Counted from the first letter of the stretch, positions 1 to 9,006 are shown. The stretch: 64,000 bases of DNA from Candidatus Baldrarchaeota archaeon (GCA_019056805.1 DXJG01000009.1:274769-338768), one strand, 5' to 3'. Program-made: numbers and translations. Notes: generated from the sequence alone by a model not told the origin.

Positions 1-464
1 TCTTCCAGAACAAACAAACCATACTTCTCAGCAACTTCAAAAATAACATCCATATCCACAGGAAGACCATAAAGATGAACAATCACGATACCCTTAGTTC
101 TCTCAGTAACAACATCTTCAATTTTATTAACATCTAAATTATAAGTTCGAGAATCAATATCTACAAAAACAGGCTTAGCGCCCACAAGACGAATACAATC
201 GGCGGAGGCAACAAAACTAAAAGGAGTAGTAATAACTTCATCCCCAGAACCGACACCCAACGCAAGAAGAGCTATATGAAGAGCAGAAGTACCACTATTA
301 ACAGCAACACCAAACCTAGCACCACAATACTCAGCAAATCGCTTTTCAAACTCCCTAACTTTAGGACCATTCATTAACCAACCACTTTCCAAAACCTCAC
401 GAACAACCTCAAACTCCTCATGATCTAAAACAGGCCTAGCAATAGGAACAACCTTACCACTCAA
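1..464 (-). CDS. DegT/DnrJ/EryC1-type sugar aminotransferase (partial)
   Basis: N-terminal part of a PLP-dependent aminotransferase that normally converts a nucleotide-linked keto-sugar to an amino-sugar. The gene runs off the window's left edge, so the PLP lysine is not visible. Seen: VPIARPVLDHEEF near the start, SGWLMNGPKVREFE, then NSGTSALHIALLALG and GDEVITTPFSFVA, which match the PLP-phosphate-binding N-terminal half of this family. I chose TTG at 464 because GGTGGAG lies about 9 nt before it; GTG at 479 is also in frame. It is transcribed in the same direction as the epimerase at 2.2-3.2 kb and fits a surface-glycan locus. The family is clear; the substrate cannot be told. Confidence 0.88.
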   Translation of the reverse strand, partial: MSGKVVPIARPVLDHEEFEVVREVLESGWLMNGPKVREFEKRFAEYCGARFGVAVNSGTSALHIALLALGVGSGDEVITTPFSFVASADCIRLVGAKPVFVDIDSRTYNLDVNKIEDVVTERTKGIVIVHLYGLPVDMDVIFEVAEKYGLFVLE

Positions 465-627
465 CCAAACCAACTCCACCAAAACAATTCAACAACATAC
501 AACCATACCAAACCAAATATACATTCACAAATTTTCCTTAAAAATAATATCACAAGTGGACAAAAATATTGAAACTGAAACTATCCAGAGACAAAAATCA
601 ATACAAATGAAAAATAAAACGATAATT

Positions 628-1083
628 TTATTCTTTTCCACTCATGCTCCAGGTAAAAATCCCAGAAATCAAGCTAATTGCAGCCAACACCAGATGAGTA
701 ACAAAACGTCTAAAAACAACCAAACCCAAAACAACTAGAAAAACACCAAAAACGATGCCAATTAAAGCATACAATTGTTGCCTAGAAAAACTCTTAACGC
801 TCAAAATTTTAGCCAACATAAAACTACCAAACCTAAACACCATATTTTTCAAACCTACCCAAAACATCAAAAACCTATACACAAACCTATTCAAAAACGA
901 CCCACTAATAACAATCGGCCTCTCAAATATTTTAGAAGAACGTAAACACACCCCAGCAGCACCGCAATTTTCACACTTCAAAAGCAAAAATATGCCCTTC
1001 TCACAACTCCTCACATCAACTCGCCCTTCCCAACCACACTCTCCACACTTTACAACACACTGCGTTTCCCTAACCATATCCAT
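628..1083 (-). CDS. Zinc-ribbon membrane protein, unknown function
   Basis: Not a family I can name. About 151 residues. The N-terminal third holds two paired cysteine motifs, CGECGWEG and CENCGAAG, which suggest a treble-clef zinc ribbon on the cytoplasmic side. A middle segment around FLNRFVYRFLMFWVGL and two C-terminal hydrophobic stretches (LYALIGIVFGVFLVVLGLV and THLVLAAISLISGIF) suggest membrane anchoring. The ATG at 1083 is preceded by GAGGT at suitable spacing; an upstream in-frame start at 1140 is less likely. The protein at 35082-35525 is a divergent paralogue with the same order of parts, so this is a real family. Function could be regulatory or scaffold; unknown. Confidence 0.7.
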   Translation of the reverse strand: MDMVRETQCVVKCGECGWEGRVDVRSCEKGIFLLLKCENCGAAGVCLRSSKIFERPIVISGSFLNRFVYRFLMFWVGLKNMVFRFGSFMLAKILSVKSFSRQQLYALIGIVFGVFLVVLGLVVFRRFVTHLVLAAISLISGIFTWSMSGKE

Positions 1084-1451
1084 TACACAAACCTCTAAGA
1101 TAAATTTGATTATCAGATATTTAAACCAACCGCTTACCATTCAAACACCATCTAACGGCGTGTTCCAAACAAAGTAAGTTCTTAAAAACTAAAAACAGAC
1201 AAATACAACCCACAAAATCCCAAAACACTACAAGATCAGACAAATAAACAAAAAACAAATTTCATAAACTTCTGATACACCACACCGATAAATAAACCCA
1301 AAAACCCAACACTACTGCACATAGAAACCTCTCCAAAAAGAATTGTAAACATATCGTCATATCTAAAATCTAATCAATGTAAAACCAAAAATCCTCTCTT
1401 CCTATCAAATCATTATTTAAACTATGACATTATTAAGAAAAAGATCATAGT
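1084..1451. other. Gene-free stretch, A/C-rich on the + strand
   Basis: No convincing reading frame, RNA or repeat seen. It lies between two minus-strand genes and shares the A/C-rich + strand bias of this end of the window. It probably contains the promoter of the zinc-ribbon gene at 628-1083. Confidence 0.4.
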
Positions 1452-1862
1452 CTAACTTGATACTAACAGCCATATTGCAACACATCCTAAAGCTATACCC
1501 AACAGTTTCTTAGAGCTCATAGATTCACCAAGAAAAACCCAAGAAAACAACACAAGAAAAATAAACATTAAAACAGACATAATAGCCTTAGCACGACTAA
1601 CCTCAATATAACTCAAAGGAATACTATAAAGAAGAGTATTTACAAACCCAATAGCAAAAGCAAAACCAACACAAAGAGTAAAAACAGCAAAAACAGTAAA
1701 CCTAAAATGCAAAATATCAAACAAACCAGTCCTTAAAGCCTTAAACAAACTCTCAACCTCCAACTCACCAATCTTCGAAACACCCCACTTATAAACAACA
1801 TCACCAACAGCATAACCCAAAGAAAGCAAACACAAAAACAAATAAACAAACCTCAACTCCAC
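1452..1862 (-). CDS. Small DMT/EamA-like membrane transporter
   Basis: A protein of about 136 residues with four predicted hydrophobic segments, the size of a half-length drug/metabolite transporter (EamA or SMR type) that would act as a dimer. The second half reads YIEVSRAKAIMSVLMFIFLVLFSWVFLGESMSSKKLLGIALG, where the FLGE.....LLGIALG pattern is typical of EamA domains. Homologues of this size next to sugar-nucleotide genes often belong to lipid-carrier or amino-sugar export pathways (for example ArnE/ArnF-like), which is only an analogy. GTG at 1862 is preferred because GGAGG lies 8 nt upstream; an upstream TTG at 1877 is in frame. Confidence 0.72.
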   Translation of the reverse strand: MELRFVYLFLCLLSLGYAVGDVVYKWGVSKIGELEVESLFKALRTGLFDILHFRFTVFAVFTLCVGFAFAIGFVNTLLYSIPLSYIEVSRAKAIMSVLMFIFLVLFSWVFLGESMSSKKLLGIALGCVAIWLLVSS

Positions 1863-1892
1863 AGCAAATCCCTCCAACCTTTTTTAACTTTA

Positions 1893-2136
1893 ACGACAGG
1901 AAATTCCCCTTCTGAGGGGATGAAAGCCGATATACTTATATATTCCCTACCAAATATATTTTGTGTTGAGTCTCCTAGGGCTGGGACGGCCCGAAGTAAC
2001 GCCTGTGCGTGGTCGATGATTAAAGGAGACCCGACATCCGGCACCCCTACCTAGGTTAGCCGAAAGGGCTGCCGATGAAGGCAAGTGCCGATGGATGAAG
2101 CAGGAAGCCCCACGCGTAGGCGAAGGGCAGTTCACC
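1893..2136 (+). mobile_element. TnpB-less IS200/IS605-type element (PATE/MITE-like) with RNA-like 3' end
   Basis: This element lacks a transposase gene but matches the two ends of the tnpB element at 35.66-37.09 kb. Left end: GGAAATTCCCC...GGGGATGAAA with a hairpin at 1906-1919. Right part: GGGCTGGGACGGCCC (1978-1992), GCCTGTG (2001-2007), ATGAAGCAGGAAGCCCC (2095-2111) and AGTTCACC (2129-2136), all identical to blocks at 36962-37093. Between blocks, CATC(C)GGCAC at 2035-2044 can pair with GTGCCGATG at 2085-2093, at the place where the tnpB element has a different stem. Thus it looks like a non-autonomous derivative that keeps terminal hairpins and a reRNA/omega-RNA-like segment. Boundaries are approximate. 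Confidence 0.72.
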
Positions 2137-2200
2137 AACAAAACAACCTAATAAACCTTAATACACACAACATCCAAAACTTAATATAACCACCCGAATT

Positions 2201-3172
2201 TTAACCATGTGCTTTTCTAGATTTTTCTTTAAACCACTTTATAGTCCTTAACAACCCTTCCTTTAACTCTACCTTAGGTTTAAAACCTAAAACTTCCCTG
2301 GTTCTACTAATATCAGCGCAACTATATCTAATGTCCCCGGGACGGAGATCAGAATAAACAGGTTCAACATTAACACCTATCAACTCAATAAGAGTTTTAG
2401 CAAGCTCATTAATACTCGTACACCTACCACTACCAACATTAAAAACACCATCAACAGCATTCTTCGAAAACATAGCCAACATAGTAGCTTCAACAACATC
2501 TTCTACAAAAACAAAATCCCTCACCTGATTACCATCACCAAAAATAACCGGAGGCTCACCCCTAAGTAACCTATTAATAAAAATAGAAATAACACCACTA
2601 TAAGGACCATAAACCTGTCTAGGACCATAAACATTAAAATAACGCAGAACAACAGCCTCCAAACCATAAACACGATAAAAAACCCTACAATAAAACTCTC
2701 CAGCCAACTTAGAAACAGCATAAGGAGAAATAGGATCCAAAACATCATCTTCACACCTAGGAACACCGCGGCCCTCACCATAAACAGCACAAGAACCAGC
2801 AAAAACAAAACGCCTAACACCCGCATCAACACAAGCTTTCAAAACATTCAAAGTACCACCAACATTAACATCCTCCACCAAAACAGGGTCCTCAACAGAA
2901 AGAGGAACACTAACCACAGCAGCCAAATGAAAAACAACATCAACCCCCTCAACCGCCTTCCTGACAACATCAAAATCTCTCACATCACCATGAATCAAAA
3001 CAAAATCATCACGACCTAAATGATGTTTTAAATTTTCCATTTTACCAGAAGAAAAATCATCTAAAACAATAATCTCAAAACCCTCAGAAACTAACCTATC
3101 AACCAAATGACTCCCAATAAACCCGGCACCACCAGTAACCAAAACCCTAACGCAACCACACAATTCCATCAC
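2201..3172 (-). CDS. NAD-dependent nucleotide-sugar epimerase/dehydratase (GalE-like)
   Basis: Extended short-chain dehydrogenase of 323 residues, the usual size for UDP-glucose/UDP-GlcNAc 4-epimerases. Seen: NAD-binding GGAGFIGSHL at residues 14-23, acidic DD at 38-39 for the adenosine ribose, HLAAVVSVP near 82-90, and the catalytic pair Y151xxxK155 in SPYAVSKLAGEFY. The C-terminal half has the sugar-nucleotide pattern FNVYGPRQ and VRDFVFVEDV. It probably supplies an epimerised UDP-sugar to the glycan cluster. The start is uncertain: the first codon is GTG followed at once by ATG, with AGAGAG just upstream. Its coding strand is strongly G/T-rich. Substrate specificity cannot be read from sequence. 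Confidence 0.88.
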   Translation of the reverse strand: MMELCGCVRVLVTGGAGFIGSHLVDRLVSEGFEIIVLDDFSSGKMENLKHHLGRDDFVLIHGDVRDFDVVRKAVEGVDVVFHLAAVVSVPLSVEDPVLVEDVNVGGTLNVLKACVDAGVRRFVFAGSCAVYGEGRGVPRCEDDVLDPISPYAVSKLAGEFYCRVFYRVYGLEAVVLRYFNVYGPRQVYGPYSGVISIFINRLLRGEPPVIFGDGNQVRDFVFVEDVVEATMLAMFSKNAVDGVFNVGSGRCTSINELAKTLIELIGVNVEPVYSDLRPGDIRYSCADISRTREVLGFKPKVELKEGLLRTIKWFKEKSRKAHG

Positions 3173-3503
3173 TCTCTCTGTTGATGATCCCTTTTACTGA
3201 ACAAGCGGCATATATAAATGTTTTAAATTTCGCGTTCTAAGTGTCAATAAAACAAATTAAAAGTAAACTATTAGGGTTTTCTATTTCACTTCTTTCTTCT
3301 ACTAGAAATAAAATCAGTTAAAATTTAACTATTTTTTTGAGTTCTAATAGTCGAAGGAAACCTAGATATGGCTCGACATTCTTTAAGACCATTTATAAAG
3401 TTGGTATTTTTCAATAAAAAAATAGGATAGATGATTGATGAATATTAAAAGAAATTTTCTCAGAATTTTGTTTAACTCAATGAACAGAAAAGTAAACTAG
3501 TAC
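3173..3503. other. Gene-free stretch, AT-rich
   Basis: No supported gene. The part nearest 3173-3240 probably carries the epimerase promoter, with AT-rich blocks such as CATATATAAATG. Nothing else stands out. Confidence 0.35.
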
Positions 3504-4316
3504 TTACAATGCATCTTTAGATTTGAATGTTAATATTTCTAAGTAAAGGTCCCTTAATTTTTTTACAACTTGTTCCGGTTTATGATTATCAGGAAGTTCG
3601 TTTAGTATCTTCCCATCCCACTCTATTACTTTAAGACCACATGCTAGAGCTTCTAGTGCCGTTTTGCTCAAGTTTTTCAATAGATTTCCATTTTTATCTC
3701 TTCTAGTATCAATGTACCATGAGAATTCATTTAGAAATTTAGACATTTGTGAGTAGGGAATAGGATCACTGCTTCTATCGTGAATGGTTAGTTTTAGACC
3801 ATATTTCTCCGCATAGAATTCCGCAAGGTCTCTTGCATTATATTCTATGTATAATGCAGTATTATCGTTATGTAGTCTAAGGGGTTTGAAAAGATCAGTA
3901 TCAATGGGACTAGGGAGGTATATCGCATGCTTTGGTGCTCTCTCTAGAAGGTCTGGAGTTGAAACAAGTAGTAGATCTGCTTTACTCCAACGATTGCTTT
4001 TTTCTTTCCATAAGTTTCTAATATCAGTACCGTGATAATGAAGAACTACAGGTTTTTTCCGATATATTTTTTTAAGTAGAGGAACGATTTCATCGAGAGA
4101 ATGAACATGAATAATGTCATATTTTCTTGAAAGTAAAAGAATTTTGGCTTTAAATACCTTTGCTAACGTATTCCAAGTTTCGCCGTATATAGTAAGACCA
4201 AATTTGTCAAAGTTTTTTCTCGTAACTACCCATGTATCCCATCCAAAAAGCTTCTTCTGCCACTTAGCGAGTGTACTTGCAACACCAGCGGTATTCCATA
4301 TGTGAAGGACTCTCAT
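3504..4316 (-). CDS. Glycosyltransferase, GT4-like, short
   Basis: A GT-B fold glycosyltransferase of 270 residues, about 100 shorter than most GT4 proteins. N-terminal MRVLHIWNTAGVAS gives the first beta strand and glycine-containing loop. KYDIIHVHSLDEIVP and VVLHYHGTDIR are typical of the acceptor-side domain, and IDTDLFKP marks the linker. The donor-binding E...E segment appears as LSKTALEALACGLKVIEW. The donor-side Rossmann domain is shortened relative to relatives. Probably a surface-glycan glycosyltransferase acting in the cytoplasm. The catalytic and donor residues seem present, so it may be functional, but a degenerate copy cannot be excluded. Confidence 0.78.
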   Translation of the reverse strand: MRVLHIWNTAGVASTLAKWQKKLFGWDTWVVTRKNFDKFGLTIYGETWNTLAKVFKAKILLLSRKYDIIHVHSLDEIVPLLKKIYRKKPVVLHYHGTDIRNLWKEKSNRWSKADLLLVSTPDLLERAPKHAIYLPSPIDTDLFKPLRLHNDNTALYIEYNARDLAEFYAEKYGLKLTIHDRSSDPIPYSQMSKFLNEFSWYIDTRRDKNGNLLKNLSKTALEALACGLKVIEWDGKILNELPDNHKPEQVVKKLRDLYLEILTFKSKDAL

Positions 4317-4679
4317 AACAATCCCAGGTTTTATTTTAGTGCGAATTTTTAAATTAAATGCCTCAACTTTTGAAGTTTGTTCTGATATTAGTTTGTTTCG
4401 CCAAACATATTATTAACTTTATCCTCTTGATGCAATCTTTTGTTTTGTAAACATTAATGCTTGATTAGAACTTGTTGCGGCTATTCTCGGAATTCAAATG
4501 ATACAAGTAAGTTGCCAGTTAACAACCGAGGACCAAAATGTAGTTATCAATATGATTTCTCAGTTCTATATATATAAAAACCTTATTTTGTTGATGTGAG
4601 ACCATATAATAACATTAATTTACATCATTATCATTTTACAATTAAGTTTGTTAGGTAAGTATATTTGGAGGATGTATTC
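4317..4679. promoter_or_regulatory. Divergent intergenic region with TATA-like box
   Basis: Space between divergent glycosyltransferase genes. CTATATATATAAAAACC at about 4566-4582 is a good archaeal TATA candidate for the rightward gene, though far (about 100 nt) from its start, implying a leader. No reading frame of note is present. Confidence 0.35.
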
Positions 4680-5756
4680 TTGAGAGTTCTACATGTTAGT
4701 CATGAGGGATTACCCGATGTACGTGTAGAGAAGGAAGTTATTTCATTAACTAAAGTGGGTGTAAAATGTTATTTTGCAGGTAGCTATGTCCAAACCTCAT
4801 CATTTGGTTACAATGTCTTTGAAAAGACATACAACCTACCTTTTAATAGAATGGCAAACATCGGACTTCAGCCATGGTGGTATAAACTAAGAAAAGCATT
4901 CAGTAAAGTGTTAGCAGAGTGTAAGCCAGATTTAATACATGCCCATAATGTAATTGCAGCCCGTCTTTCCATGGAATTTAACATTCCCTTTATTTATGAT
5001 GATCATGAATACTGGTCAAAAAGTAGTTGGAGTAGGATGGGGATAAAACCATCTCATATCTATCGCTCTATTGTATGGAGGAGGTGGGAAAGAGAGGTTT
5101 TACGTGAAGCAACAGCAGTTATAACTGTGAGTGACGAAATTGCTGAGGAACATAGATTATTTAATCGATGTGTTTGGGTTGTGCCTAATGTCCCACTTTG
5201 GAACGAGGTCAAGGATATTATGAGGTTTGATAACGTTAGGAAGAGGCTTTCATCCGTGTATGTTGGTTCTCTCTCCAGACCTCAACCTCCATTTAGAGAT
5301 GTGAAAGGCTTCCTTGAGTTATTCCTGAAAAATAACATCGGAGATTTAACTGTGATTGGAGATAAGAGACTCAGAACACGTCCCCCCATTTACTCACTAG
5401 GTTTTTTACGGCACGATACAATGATGAAAGAGTTAACAAAACATCATGTAGGTATAATTCCATGGAAAAGACACCCATTTCACAAATATTCTAATCCAAA
5501 TAAGGCATACGAATATGCCCATGCAGGTCTCGTAGTAATAGTACCAGATGATTTGAAACCAGTTATTAGAGTCCTTCACCCCTTCTGTGAAACCTTTAAG
5601 GATTATGATGAACTTGTCTCATTACTAAAATATTACATGAGTAATATAGGTGAAGCTATAGAGAAAGGAATAAAGACTATGCATCTTGTTCGTAAAACTT
5701 TTATATGGGAGAAGTTCGAAGAACGACTCTTTAAAATATATGATATAGCTTCATAG
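4680..5756 (+). CDS. Glycosyltransferase, GT4 family
   Basis: About 358 residues, full length for GT4. N-terminal MRVLHVSHEGLPDVRVEKEV, then DLIHAHNVIAA and FIYDDHEYW in the acceptor domain, VVPNVPLW at the domain border, and a C-terminal donor domain with YSNPNKAYEYAHAGLVVIVPDD holding the conserved acidic residue. I chose TTG at 4680 rather than the in-frame TTG at 4665, because GGAGG at 4667-4671 gives proper spacing only for 4680 and the resulting N-terminus matches neighbouring glycosyltransferases. Expected to add a sugar to a lipid-linked glycan; donor and acceptor unknown. Confidence 0.85.
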   Translation: MRVLHVSHEGLPDVRVEKEVISLTKVGVKCYFAGSYVQTSSFGYNVFEKTYNLPFNRMANIGLQPWWYKLRKAFSKVLAECKPDLIHAHNVIAARLSMEFNIPFIYDDHEYWSKSSWSRMGIKPSHIYRSIVWRRWEREVLREATAVITVSDEIAEEHRLFNRCVWVVPNVPLWNEVKDIMRFDNVRKRLSSVYVGSLSRPQPPFRDVKGFLELFLKNNIGDLTVIGDKRLRTRPPIYSLGFLRHDTMMKELTKHHVGIIPWKRHPFHKYSNPNKAYEYAHAGLVVIVPDDLKPVIRVLHPFCETFKDYDELVSLLKYYMSNIGEAIEKGIKTMHLVRKTFIWEKFEERLFKIYDIAS

Positions 5757-5934
5757 GATGTTTGATTAGCGAAATAGCTAATAATAGCATAAAATTAAGT
5801 TAATAAATAAAAGTTTCATCGTAACGGTGTTAAATACCTTTAACTTTAGTTAAGTTAATATGCGTGAATTCTTTTTGTAAAAATTCTAAGAATTATGTTT
5901 GTTGTATCGAAGATTTTGCCGAGAAAAGTAGAAG

Positions 5935-6768
5935 CTATAGGGCTAAGGTCCGTTCTATCATTTTGTAGAAGTCTGTGATTTTCTTTGGGGTGAAAACTGG
6001 TTTTATATTTGTGCTGTAGAAGCTACGAGGTACATGCATTCCCCTTTTCATCCCATGATCAGATACTATAAGTATGAATGCTGAGTCATCCAACCTTTTT
6101 TTAACTTCTCCCGCGAATTTATCCATTTCTTTATATATTTGAACAAGTTTTCGATATCTATTATAGTATAGGTGTCCAGCTACATCAGTTAGATAAACAT
6201 GTGTCATCAATAGATCCCAGTTATCATTTAACCTTTTCAATACTATTTCTTTTTGTTTAAGAAAAATTTTTCTCCACTCATTAATTACCTTTTTTGTTAA
6301 AATAGGATTTCCAACGGCGTTAACAATTGAATATTTAAATTTTAGTTCTTCTGACTCTTTCCATTCATTGTACATAATTACGTTTATTGGCAGAGGATTT
6401 TTAGCTAGATCAAAAAAAGTGGGTAATTTTAAATCTTCACGCCTTGGAACTCTACGCTTTATTCCCATTAACTTTAAAAACGGCTCAAAGAGTTTTCCTA
6501 TTCGTCTTATTGTGTAATATTTAACATTATGTTCAAAGAGAGTTCTTCTTATACCTTCTATGAATCTGTTACCTGTCGTCGTAAAAAAGTACATTTTGTG
6601 TTCCTCAGGTGGTTTCCCTGTGAGAAACGAGGACCATATCATTGGTGTGGCAACTTTAAAATAAGAAACATCGATGGTACCGTGGTAGTTTTGTAACAAG
6701 CTTTTAAGTTTTTCCTTTTGAACAATTTCTGCTTCCAGCCCATCAAACGCAAGTATAACAACCTTCAT
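5935..6768 (-). CDS. Alkaline-phosphatase-superfamily phosphodiesterase-like protein (small)
   Basis: 277 residues with the metal-site pattern of the type I phosphodiesterase/nucleotide pyrophosphatase branch: VILAFDGLE (Asp near residue 9), nucleophile region VATPMIWSSFLTGKPPEEH, TDVAGHLYY and IVSDHGM with a final His in GMHVPRSFY. It lacks a signal peptide and is far shorter than the 457-519 residue relatives at 26.6, 29.0 and 31.9 kb, mostly because the inserts and C-terminal lobe are missing. GGAGGAG lies just before the ATG. Substrate unknown; activity on phosphodiester or phosphomonoester bonds in glycan or nucleotide metabolism is inference. Confidence 0.78.
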   Translation of the reverse strand: MKVVILAFDGLEAEIVQKEKLKSLLQNYHGTIDVSYFKVATPMIWSSFLTGKPPEEHKMYFFTTTGNRFIEGIRRTLFEHNVKYYTIRRIGKLFEPFLKLMGIKRRVPRREDLKLPTFFDLAKNPLPINVIMYNEWKESEELKFKYSIVNAVGNPILTKKVINEWRKIFLKQKEIVLKRLNDNWDLLMTHVYLTDVAGHLYYNRYRKLVQIYKEMDKFAGEVKKRLDDSAFILIVSDHGMKRGMHVPRSFYSTNIKPVFTPKKITDFYKMIERTLAL

Positions 6769-7017
6769 CGATTCTCCTCCGTGGTAATCATTACTACATC
6801 TCCGATTTTTCTAGAGAAAAGGTAGATATTTTATGTTAAAGGTTACTGAAATAGTTATTAAAATTATTTATTTAACCTTAACCTAGAATATTTGAAAGTT
6901 AAGAATAATTGTTTACCGAAGTAAAAACTTAGGTTGCATTGTTAACTTACTTGTAGGAAATAAAAGTTAAGTATATGTGGAACCAAACTAGAAAAGAATG
7001 CAGGAGGATTGTATTTA

Positions 7018-7977
7018 TTGGCTAATAAGATTGTTATTGTGGCTAGTGGCGGTGGACATACAGGATACGCTGTTGCGTTAGCTCAAAGACTTATGAATCG
7101 GGCTAAAATGATATTTATCGTACCTGAGGGTGACTTATGGACTAAATCTAAGGTTGAAATGTACGGATCCATTGTGTATGTGAGGAAAGCTAGGGGACCT
7201 AGGGATAATCTCATTAAAGCGGTGCCTGGATTGATTAAAGCTGGAATAGAAAGTTTTCATATGGTGTCTAAAAATTACGATGCACTTGTAAGTAGTGGTA
7301 GCAATCATAGTGTTCCACCAGCAATAGTTGGTAAATTAAAAGGGTTAAAGCTGATTAATATTGAAAGTAGTGTTAGGTTTACTAGACCGTCAATGAGTGC
7401 ACGATTTTTAGAACCTTTATCTGATCTTACAGCACTTCAATGGCCTGAACAAAAAAGGATACTTCCCAGTGGCAAATTAGTGGGACCTATATACGAGAAA
7501 CCTCTTTATAAGCCGCATGATGAAGGTTACATATTAGTTACTGGAGGTACTTATGGACACAAAATTCTCTTTGATATAATCGATAAACTTGATCTAGATA
7601 GAATTGTTCTTCAAACAGGTAGAATAAATCCTGAGCCTTATAAGAAAAAACATAAAGATTGGATTGTGTTTGATTTTGACCCTGATTTTGGTAAATGGAT
7701 CGCAGGAGCATCGGTAGTAGTTTCTCATCTTGGAAAAACGGTTTTAGATGCTGCTCTTACTTATCAAAAACCAGTTATTATAGCTTTGAATCCTGAATGG
7801 AGATATACAGCAGGCCGGGAAGATGCGGCGATTCTAGCGAAAAAACTTAATGCGGTACTAGTTGAAGAAATAACTCGAAAAAATATACTTAATGCTTTAA
7901 AAGAAGCAGAAAAACATGTACCTCCAAAATATCCCGATGGGGCACAAAAACTTGCTAATGAAATTCTTAAGATATAA
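7018..7977 (+). CDS. Alg14-Alg13 fusion, UDP-GlcNAc-type glycosyltransferase
   Basis: 319 residues. The first half is Alg14-like: VIVASGGGHTGYAVALA, then NYDALVSSGSNHSVPPAIVG and INIESSVRFTRPS. The second half is Alg13-like (the C-terminal half of the MurG fold): YILVTGGTYGHKILFDII, GASVVVSHLGKTVLDAALTYQKP and a final EDAAILAKKL. In yeast and many bacteria these are two proteins that form one GT-B enzyme adding GlcNAc to a lipid carrier; here they are one chain. TTG at 7018 is chosen because AGGAGGA at 7002-7008 directly precedes the alternative TTG at 7009. The gene ends one base before the convergent gene at 7979. Confidence 0.85.
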   Translation: MANKIVIVASGGGHTGYAVALAQRLMNRAKMIFIVPEGDLWTKSKVEMYGSIVYVRKARGPRDNLIKAVPGLIKAGIESFHMVSKNYDALVSSGSNHSVPPAIVGKLKGLKLINIESSVRFTRPSMSARFLEPLSDLTALQWPEQKRILPSGKLVGPIYEKPLYKPHDEGYILVTGGTYGHKILFDIIDKLDLDRIVLQTGRINPEPYKKKHKDWIVFDFDPDFGKWIAGASVVVSHLGKTVLDAALTYQKPVIIALNPEWRYTAGREDAAILAKKLNAVLVEEITRKNILNALKEAEKHVPPKYPDGAQKLANEILKI

Positions 7978-7978
7978 A

Positions 7979-9004
7979 TTACCCAAATTTCAAAAGATCT
8001 TCCAAGGCTTTTTCTATAACTGGTTCACAGTATTTTTCCCATGTAAGTTTTGGTGGGTTAGGTAGCTCTATTTCACCTCGTACAACTTTTGCTGTGATTT
8101 CGCCTAATTTATGAGGATCTACTACTAAGTAGTATTTTGATGGAGCTATTCCAGAAGCTATAACTGGTTTTCCAAAGAGAAAATACTCGGCTATTTTTTG
8201 TATTCCTTCATACGTATAGTATCTTCTATATGGGTTAGGTACGGGGTTTCGAGGTACTATTCCTATATCAGAGGCAGCCAAGTAGTTAGGTATTTCTTTG
8301 TATTGAACCCAACCGAACCATTTAACGGTTTTTGGGTATTTTTTAATGATTTTTTCAACTATGGTGTTTTCTGGACCATCGCCGACTATCCATAGTTCAG
8401 CATTTTCTTTATGTAGGGCTTTAGCTACTTGAGGTAGGAGATTTGCCCCTTCAACTATGCTAAGTTTACCTATGAATAATACTATTTTTTTCGATGGCAA
8501 TATATTTTGTTCCTCTCTTATGTTTCTGTTTACGTAATTAAGCAAGTTGGCATCTGGGTAGTTGGGTAATATGTAAACTGGTTTTTTGAATTTTCTTGCA
8601 TCCTTAGCAAGTTCTTTGGAGACACATATTATTGATGATGCATATTTCATGACTAATCTTTCAATAATCTCTGTTAACTTATAGTATACTCTATTGTTGG
8701 TTTCCGTATAAACTTCAAGGGCCCAAGGGCTTCTTCTATCATAAATATACTTTTTTCGTAGTAGTATTAGTGGAATGTAAATTATATCTGGTATATTTTC
8801 AATCCAAAAAAGGTCTGCTTTACATATTGCTATAGAAAACATTGATACAAGATATCTAATGACTGCTCTCAGAAGTCTGTTACGTATTTTTACTTGGGGT
8901 GCTGCCCATAGTCTAACATTGTGACCCTTTTTAACTAGGGTCTTGGCTATTTTTACTGCTCTAGGGTGCTTCCAAGCTTCCATAGAAGCTACAACTATCT
9001 TCAT
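7979..9004 (-). CDS. Glycosyltransferase, GT4 family
   Basis: 341 residues. MKIVVASMEAWKHPRAVKIA, DLFWIENIPDIIYIPLILL and SSIICVSKELAKDA belong to the acceptor domain; VLFIGKLSIVEGANLLPQVAKAL and AELWIVGDGPENT start the donor domain; GIVPRNPVPNPY and IAEYFLFGKPVIASG hold the donor-binding region. Last gene of a three-gene minus-strand operon with wecB (9315) and the TIGR04076 gene (9007); its ATG is 2 nt after the stop of the latter, and GGTGAT inside that gene's end acts as ribosome site. Co-expression suggests that it may use the ManNAc-type sugar made via WecB. Confidence 0.85.
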   Translation of the reverse strand: MKIVVASMEAWKHPRAVKIAKTLVKKGHNVRLWAAPQVKIRNRLLRAVIRYLVSMFSIAICKADLFWIENIPDIIYIPLILLRKKYIYDRRSPWALEVYTETNNRVYYKLTEIIERLVMKYASSIICVSKELAKDARKFKKPVYILPNYPDANLLNYVNRNIREEQNILPSKKIVLFIGKLSIVEGANLLPQVAKALHKENAELWIVGDGPENTIVEKIIKKYPKTVKWFGWVQYKEIPNYLAASDIGIVPRNPVPNPYRRYYTYEGIQKIAEYFLFGKPVIASGIAPSKYYLVVDPHKLGEITAKVVRGEIELPNPPKLTWEKYCEPVIEKALEDLLKFG

Positions 9005-9006
9005 AA

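Noticed and set aside
556..1177. Plus-strand frames opposite the zinc-ribbon gene
   Set aside because: Low-complexity Asn/Lys/Thr/Pro products that arise from the A/C-rich antisense strand of a real gene.
1853..2141. Two minus-strand frames across the solo element
   Set aside because: They cross the conserved terminal hairpin and RNA-like blocks, and have no protein similarity; the nucleotide pattern explains the region.
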